The notes below the pieces were generated by a model that saw only the letters and a list, made by a program, of their open reading frames with translations, was not told where the DNA came from and did no database searches. Both the position numbers and the translations under genes were made by a program. Positions 53,779 to 58,089 of a DNA stretch of 58,089 bases are shown here, one piece after another (positions within the stretch are counted from its first letter, which is position 1; each line of letters opens with the position of its first letter). The stretch is from Microbacterium sp. 70-16 (GTDB lineage Bacteria; Actinomycetota; Actinomycetes; Actinomycetales; Microbacteriaceae), in assembly GCF_001898315.1 (NCBI RefSeq), contig NZ_MKTQ01000024.1, positions 1 through 58,089 on the forward strand, in the 5' to 3' direction.

Positions 53779-54438
53779 TCAGGCACCCTTCACTGCGTTG
53801 CGGACGTAGACAATGCGGCCACGCGCACCGGGGACGGCGCCCTTGACGAGCAGCAGACCCTTCTCGGCGTCGATGGCGTGCACCGTGAGGTTGAGAACGG
53901 TCACGCGCTCGCCACCCATACGGCCGGCCATGCGCATGCCCTTGAAGACGCGGCTCGGGGTCGACGATGCGCCGATCGAACCGGGCTTGCGGTGGTTGCG
54001 GTGTGCACCGTGCGAAGCGGAGACACCCTTGAAGTTGTGGCGCTTCATGACACCCGCGGTGCCCTTGCCCTTGCTGGTGCCGACGACGTCGACCAGCTGG
54101 CCGGCCTCGAACGTGGCGTCGACCGTGAGCTCCTGACCGAGTGAGTAGTCAGAGGCATCCGCCGTGCGCACCTCGGTGAGGTGACGACGGGGGGTCACGC
54201 CCGCAGCCTCGAAGTGGGCCGTGAGGGGCTGGTTGACCTTGCGCGGGTCGATCTGGCCGTAGCCGATCTGCACGGCGTTGTAGCCGTCGCGCTCGGGGGT
54301 GCGCACCTGGGTCACCACGTTGGGGGCGACCTCGATGACGGTGACGGGAACGAGCTTGCCGTTCTCGTCCCAAACCTGGGTCATGCCCAGCTTGGTGCCG
54401 AGCAGGCCCTTGGAAACCTTTTCGTTGATGTTTGCCAT
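53779..54438 (-). CDS. rplC: 50S ribosomal protein L3
   Basis: 219 residues: [35 protein letters not shown] and the central loop [35 protein letters not shown] that reaches the peptidyl transferase centre. 2 bp before rplD and 11 bp after rpsJ. Confidence 0.98.
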   Translation of the reverse strand: MANINEKVSKGLLGTKLGMTQVWDENGKLVPVTVIEVAPNVVTQVRTPERDGYNAVQIGYGQIDPRKVNQPLTAHFEAAGVTPRRHLTEVRTADASDYSLGQELTVDATFEAGQLVDVVGTSKGKGTAGVMKRHNFKGVSASHGAHRNHRKPGSIGASSTPSRVFKGMRMAGRMGGERVTVLNLTVHAIDAEKGLLLVKGAVPGARGRIVYVRNAVKGA

Positions 54439-54449
54439 GGTCGTCGTCC

Positions 54450-54758
54450 TCAGAGCTTGATCTCGATGTTGACGTCGGCCGGCAGGTCAAGGCGCATCAG
54501 CGAGTCGACGGCCTTGGGCGTCGGGTCGATGATGTCGATCAGACGCTTGTGGGTGCGCATCTCGAAGTGCTCGCGGCTGTCCTTGTACTTGTGGGGCGAC
54601 CGGATGACGCACACGACGTTCTTCTCGGTCGGAAGCGGCACGGGGCCGACGACGGTCGCGCCCGCACGGGTCACGGTGTCGACGATCTTGCGTGCCGACG
54701 TGTCGATGACCTCGTGGTCGTACGACTTCAGGCGAATGCGGATCTTCTGTCCCGCCAT
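54450..54758 (-). CDS. rpsJ: 30S ribosomal protein S10
   Basis: 102 residues: [75 protein letters not shown]. First gene of the S10 operon. A 5' leader of about 295 nt separates it from the predicted promoter at 55061-55089. It also participates in antitermination in other bacteria. Confidence 0.98.
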   Translation of the reverse strand: MAGQKIRIRLKSYDHEVIDTSARKIVDTVTRAGATVVGPVPLPTEKNVVCVIRSPHKYKDSREHFEMRTHKRLIDIIDPTPKAVDSLMRLDLPADVNIEIKL

Positions 54759-54881
54759 TGTCTGCTCACTCTCTTTTCTCGCGTCTTACCTCGGGGGCAT
54801 TGGACGCACACGGCGCTGGTGGCGCCTGGGCACTTCACATCGCTGTTGCGATGGATGCTGCACCGCTGTTCTGATGTCAGT

Positions 54882-54931
54882 CCCGATCCTTCGCGCGCAC
54901 GCGCGCGAATCCTGTTTCCAGGAGGATCGGG
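54882..54931 (-). promoter_or_regulatory. structured S10-operon leader
   Basis: CCCGATCCT (54882-54890) pairs with AGGATCGGG (54923-54931). Inside, TCGCGCG/CGCGCGA (54891-54897 / 54902-54908) and TCCTG/CAGGA (54910-54914 / 54919-54923) form two more hairpins, giving a junction-like fold. Another stem, CACTGCC/GGCAGTG, lies at 54987-55002. This is a candidate autoregulatory leader for the S10 operon; no known motif is matched. Confidence 0.55.
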
Positions 54932-55060
54932 TTGTCGTTTGTTCTGCTGCCCGCGGCCTAGGCTCTGTGCGTCTGCACGTCCTATGCACTGCCCTGGCAG
55001 TGATCCCGCGCGGGCGCTTCTCTTCTCAGATCTGCGCGCGCAGGAATGTGGAACCTGACT

Positions 55061-55089
55061 AGTCTACGTGTCGCCCGGGCGTGTCGCAA
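55061..55089 (-). promoter_or_regulatory. promoter of the S10 operon
   Basis: Minus-strand TTGCGA (55089-55084), a 17-bp spacer and TAGACT (55066-55061). Spacing and sequence resemble the infA promoter. The start point would be near 55053. Confidence 0.6.
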
Positions 55090-55134
55090 ACCCGGGCGTG
55101 TCGCGGGATGTATATCGGCGTGACTTGCGCACAG

Positions 55135-55170
55135 AAGCGGGTCGGATGCCTGATGGCATCCGACCCGCTT
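55135..55170 (-). terminator. terminator after the antitoxin-like gene
   Basis: A perfect 16-bp stem (AAGCGGGTCGGATGCC at 55135-55150 with 55155-55170) closes a 4-nt loop, 15 nt beyond the stop codon. It separates this gene from the S10 promoter. Confidence 0.85.
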
Positions 55171-55185
55171 GTGGAGATCTGGTGG

Positions 55186-55398
55186 TTACTGACCGATGGC
55201 GCCGTCGACGTTGTCGCGCACCTGGTCGATCTGCTCGTGGAACTGCTCGGGCGCGACCTTCTTGGCAACGTCGGCTGCGCCGTCGAGGACCTTGTCGCTG
55301 ACTTCCTCGACCTTGTCACTGCCGAAGACCTCTTCGGCCTTGTCCTTGGCGTCCTCGAACAGTTCCTTGCCCTTGTTGACGATGTCGTCGATACCCAT
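55186..55398 (-). CDS. Rv0909/MT0933-type antitoxin-like protein
   Basis: 70 residues, highly charged and helical: DDIVNKGKELFEDAKDKAEEVFGSDKVEEVSDKVLDGAADVAKKVAP. It resembles the short MT0933/Rv0909 antitoxin family (PF14013), and also CsbD-like stress proteins. No toxin gene is adjacent, so a stand-alone or stress role is equally possible. A strong terminator follows it. Confidence 0.65.
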   Translation of the reverse strand: MGIDDIVNKGKELFEDAKDKAEEVFGSDKVEEVSDKVLDGAADVAKKVAPEQFHEQIDQVRDNVDGAIGQ

Positions 55399-55452
55399 GC
55401 GCGTTGTCCCTCCGTGGGTGGTCGGAGCGACACCGCGCCGCTCCGTTCTCCA

Positions 55453-55977
55453 TCATGGTGCGTCGTGCTCGACAGGTCTAGAGGGCGGATAAGTCGCCCG
55501 CGACTCGTGCCGGGCGATCACGCGTTCGTCGCGGTAGGCGACCAGAACTCGCAGGATCAGCGCGACAAGTACGCCGATCGTCGCGCCGATCGAGTTGGCG
55601 ATGACATCCTCTACGGTCGCATAACGGGCAGCGAGAAGCTGGCGCTGCGCCAACTCGATGCCCGCCGACACGACGGGTCCGCACAGCAGCATCACCGCCC
55701 ACCAACTGAGGGGAAGCGCCAGACCGAACAGCAGCCCCACCGGAACGAAGAGCAGGATGTTCGCGGAGAACTCGATGAAGCCGTAGTCGATGAAAGCCGG
55801 GACGCCCCGCTCGTGCAACTCCTGGATCACCCGCGTAAGGAGGCCGGCGACCGGGCGATCGATGGGGCTCGGCCAGAACACGACGAACGCGAGGAAGCCG
55901 CCGTAGCCGATCGCCAGCAGCCAAACGGCCGCGGCCCGCGGCCCGCTGGTACGGATTGAAGGTCCCGCCACGATCAA
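55453..55977 (-). CDS. VanZ-like membrane protein
   Basis: About 174 residues with four or five membrane segments and VanZ-family landmarks: FSANILLFVPVGLLFGL, AGIELAQRQLL, ATVEDVIANSIGATIGVLVA. VanZ proteins affect teicoplanin resistance in enterococci; in actinobacteria they often sit in polysaccharide loci with unknown role. TTG 55977 overlaps the PGT stop and GTG 55971 is an alternative; longer frames overlap the PGT gene. A fused copy of this domain is at 8245. Confidence 0.75.
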   Translation of the reverse strand: MIVAGPSIRTSGPRAAAVWLLAIGYGGFLAFVVFWPSPIDRPVAGLLTRVIQELHERGVPAFIDYGFIEFSANILLFVPVGLLFGLALPLSWWAVMLLCGPVVSAGIELAQRQLLAARYATVEDVIANSIGATIGVLVALILRVLVAYRDERVIARHESRATYPPSRPVEHDAP

Positions 55978-57452
55978 TGGGCGCTCTCGCCGGGTGCCAC
56001 AACGGCACGCACTGTACGGAACAAGATCACGATGTCCTGCGTGAAGGTCCAGTTCTCCACGTAGTAGAGGTCGAGGCGGATGGCGTCGTCCCACGAGAGC
56101 GCCGAACGCCCGCTCACCTGCCAGAGCCCGCTCATTCCCGGCTTGACGAGGAGGCGCCGTTCAGCGGCGTCATCGTAGAGGGCGACCTCCGCCTCACGCT
56201 GCGGGCGCGGGCCTACGAGACTCATGTCACCGAGGAAGACGTTGAACAGCTGCGGCAGTTCGTCGATCGAATGCTTGCGCAGGAACCTGCCGACGCGCGT
56301 GATCCGTGGATCGTCGATGACCTTGTGCAACGGCCTGTCACTCGTACCCTGCAGATCCAGCAGACTGGCGAGCTGGTCGTCGGCATTGGCGATCATCGAC
56401 CGGAACTTGATCATCCCGAACGACTGGCCGCGCCTGCCGATGCGGCTCTGGCGGTAGAAGATGGGACCTGCCCCGTCGACACGGATCGCGATCGCCGCCG
56501 CGATCATGATCGGTGATGCGATCACGATGAGCGCGGCGGAGCCCACGATGTCGAAGGCCCGCTTCGCAAAGCGCCGGTACCCCTCAAGCACGGGGTACTC
56601 GACGTGGACGAGCGGGAGCCCCGCTGCCGGACGAGAGTGGATGCGAGGGCCCGCCACATCGGTCAGCGCGGGCGCGACCACGAGATTGGCGTCGCGGTCG
56701 GCAATCGCCCATCCCAGCCGCCGCATGACTGCGGGGCTGAGTTCATCCGCCCCGGCGAAGATGACGGTGTCGGCATCGACGGCATCCATCGCCTCGACAG
56801 CCGTCGACAGCCCGCCGACGACCGGGACACCCTCGATCAGCGCGGGAGCGCGACCGTTCGTCACGACACCGATGATGTCGAACCCCGACCCTGGCTCGCG
56901 GCGAATGGCACCGATGATGTGCGACGCCTTGGCCGCTTCACCGACCACGATCGCGCGGTAGACGTACTTCGCCGACCGCTGCTGTCGCCGCAGCCACTGC
57001 CGCCACACCCATCGCGACAGGATGAGCGCCACGGTGCCCACGGGAAGGGCGATGAGAAGCAACGCGCGCGACACCTCGATACGCAGGAAGAACGCCACCG
57101 CCACCAGCACTGCGAACAGAGCGATTCCGGCATTGGTGATCCGGGCATACTCGAGCGTCCCATTGCCGACGATGTGACGGTCGCGGGTGTCGAAGACACT
57201 CAACGCGACCAACCACAGCAGGATGACCGCGACGATCAGCGCCCAGTACGGAATCTCCGGCCCGCCGACCCATGAGACCGACGCATTCTCGAACGGCAAT
57301 GCGGCGAAACGGAAGACGACGAAGACCGCAGCGAGCACCGCGAAGTCACTGTAGACCAGCCGGCGCGCATAACGGGATGGCCAGTCACGTGCCGAGCGTC
57401 TCTTGGAGACCAGGAGCGGCGCCTTGCGAACGCGCGTATCCGCTTTTTTCAC
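55974..57452 (-). CDS. polyprenyl glycosylphosphotransferase, complete
   Basis: 492 residues: membrane helices from SDFAVLAAVFVVFRFAAL, Rossmann-like domain (AIVVGEAAKASHIIGAIRR), re-entrant helix (KRAFDIVGSAALIVIAS), then FYRQSRIGRRGQSF, IKFRSMI, HSIDELPQLFNVF with the Asp-Glu dyad, LVGPRPQREAEV and GLWQVSGRS. Initiates a glycan on undecaprenyl phosphate. GTG 57452 is chosen with GGGAG 5 nt upstream; a longer frame is unlikely. It is coupled to the VanZ gene and is more diverged than the left-locus paralogues. Confidence 0.88.
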   Translation of the reverse strand: MKKADTRVRKAPLLVSKRRSARDWPSRYARRLVYSDFAVLAAVFVVFRFAALPFENASVSWVGGPEIPYWALIVAVILLWLVALSVFDTRDRHIVGNGTLEYARITNAGIALFAVLVAVAFFLRIEVSRALLLIALPVGTVALILSRWVWRQWLRRQQRSAKYVYRAIVVGEAAKASHIIGAIRREPGSGFDIIGVVTNGRAPALIEGVPVVGGLSTAVEAMDAVDADTVIFAGADELSPAVMRRLGWAIADRDANLVVAPALTDVAGPRIHSRPAAGLPLVHVEYPVLEGYRRFAKRAFDIVGSAALIVIASPIMIAAAIAIRVDGAGPIFYRQSRIGRRGQSFGMIKFRSMIANADDQLASLLDLQGTSDRPLHKVIDDPRITRVGRFLRKHSIDELPQLFNVFLGDMSLVGPRPQREAEVALYDDAAERRLLVKPGMSGLWQVSGRSALSWDDAIRLDLYYVENWTFTQDIVILFRTVRAVVAPGESAH

Positions 57453-57575
57453 AAATGCTCCCGCGTACCCCACCGCACCACCGATCTGTTCCCCGCACGG
57501 CCAGATCTCACCGACCCGTGCACAACGACCCTCGGCGAGTTTACTCCCCGCGGCATGCGCCCCCCGGCACAAACG

Positions 57576-57613
57576 CAGGATGCCCCCGGAGCCGAAACTC
57601 CAGGGGCATCCTG
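57576..57613 (-). terminator. terminator of tuf
   Basis: CAGGATGCCCC (57576-57586) pairs with 57603-57613; inside, GGAG and CTCC form a second short stem. On the minus strand it lies about 50 nt after the tuf stop and is followed by CGTTTGTG. Confidence 0.8.
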
Positions 57614-57663
57614 TGTGAAGGTGTGCACCACGCTAGGCGCAGTGCGCAATCACGAGAAGGTGA

Positions 57664-58089
57664 TTACTTCAGGATCTTGGTGACGGTACCGGCACCGACC
57701 GTGCGGCCACCCTCGCGGATGGCGAAGCCGAGGCCGTCCTCCATGGCGATGGGCTGGATCAGCTCGACCGACATCTCCGTGGTGTCGCCGGGCATGACCA
57801 TCTCGGTGCCCTCGGGCAGCGTGATGACGCCGGTGACGTCGGTGGTGCGGAAGTAGAACTGCGGACGGTAGTTCGTGAAGAACGGGTTGTGGCGGCCGCC
57901 CTCTTCCTTGGACAGGATGTACGCCGTGCCCTCGAAGTTGGTGTGCGGGGTGACGGAACCGGGCTTGACGACAACCTGGCCGCGCTCGACGTCGTCACGC
58001 TTGGTGCCGCGCAGGAGCAGACCACAGTTCTCGCCGGCCCAGGCCTCGTCGAGCTGCTTGTGGAACATCTCGATACCCGTGACCGTGGT
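57664..58089 (-). CDS. tuf: elongation factor Tu, C-terminal part (gene continues beyond the window)
   Basis: 141 residues of domains 2 and 3: [75 protein letters not shown] and [18 protein letters not shown]. The 5' end with the G domain is off the right edge. It delivers aminoacyl-tRNA. In many actinobacteria rpsJ follows tuf closely; here the PGT-VanZ-antitoxin genes intervene. Confidence 0.97.
   Translation of the reverse strand, partial: TTVTGIEMFHKQLDEAWAGENCGLLLRGTKRDDVERGQVVVKPGSVTPHTNFEGTAYILSKEEGGRHNPFFTNYRPQFYFRTTDVTGVITLPEGTEMVMPGDTTEMSVELIQPIAMEDGLGFAIREGGRTVGAGTVTKILK

Noticed and set aside
55186..55398. Complete toxin-antitoxin pair
   Set aside because: No toxin-like ORF lies on either side; only an antitoxin-like protein is seen.

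Overview
The window is a high-GC actinobacterial chromosome segment, most likely Microbacterium or a close relative in the Microbacteriaceae. This rests on the Streptomyces-like alpha-operon order (infA-rpmJ-rpsM-rpsK-rpoA-rplQ without rpsD), the Rv0909/MT0933-type antitoxin-like protein, and strong GC-rich codon use. No database search was possible; family names come from motifs read in the translations.

Layout. 1-0.6 kb: remnant of an IS21-type element. 0.6-10 kb (minus strand): an exopolysaccharide (EPS) operon with a GT-B glycosyltransferase, a flippase, a pyruvyltransferase-like protein, a nitroreductase-like protein, a DUF1972 glycosyltransferase, a phosphoglycosyltransferase (PGT) split by a frameshift, and a second PGT fused to a VanZ-like protein. 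The part from 0.64 to 6.6 kb is visibly less GC-rich than the rest. 10-15.7 kb: CPBP protease, low-molecular-weight phosphatase, Wzz/BY-kinase, an unknown anchored protein and an intact PGT. 15.7-20.7 kb: a lone receiver, two membrane histidine kinases and a degenerate GGDEF membrane protein. 20.7-31 kb: DUF4012 protein, two paralogous LPXTG proteins, a GH6 hydrolase, an OmpR-type regulator, a processive GT2 synthase, two paralogous lipoproteins and a lysozyme-like protein, interleaved with three intergenic GC-rich tandem arrays. 31-37 kb: EEP-fold protein, truA, PfkB kinase, acyltransferase/SGNH protein and a double GNAT. 37.5-54.8 kb (minus strand): rplQ-rpoA-rpsK-rpsM-rpmJ-infA, a DsbA-like protein and a small secreted protein, then map-adk-secY and the spc and S10 ribosomal protein operons. 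55-58 kb: antitoxin-like gene, VanZ, a fourth PGT, and the 3' end of tuf.

How it fits together. The PGTs would start lipid-linked repeat units; the glycosyltransferases, pyruvyltransferase and flippase would extend, decorate and export them; the BY-kinase and phosphatase would control chain assembly. The 22.5-29.3 kb block looks like a separate surface-glycan module: a GT2 synthase, a GH6 hydrolase, a lipoprotein pair and a pair of sortase substrates, next to unusual signalling proteins. That block is the best candidate for an undescribed system. The ribosomal part is conventional, except for displaced S14, several structured intercistronic hairpins, a structured S10 leader, and a PGT-VanZ pair between tuf and rpsJ.
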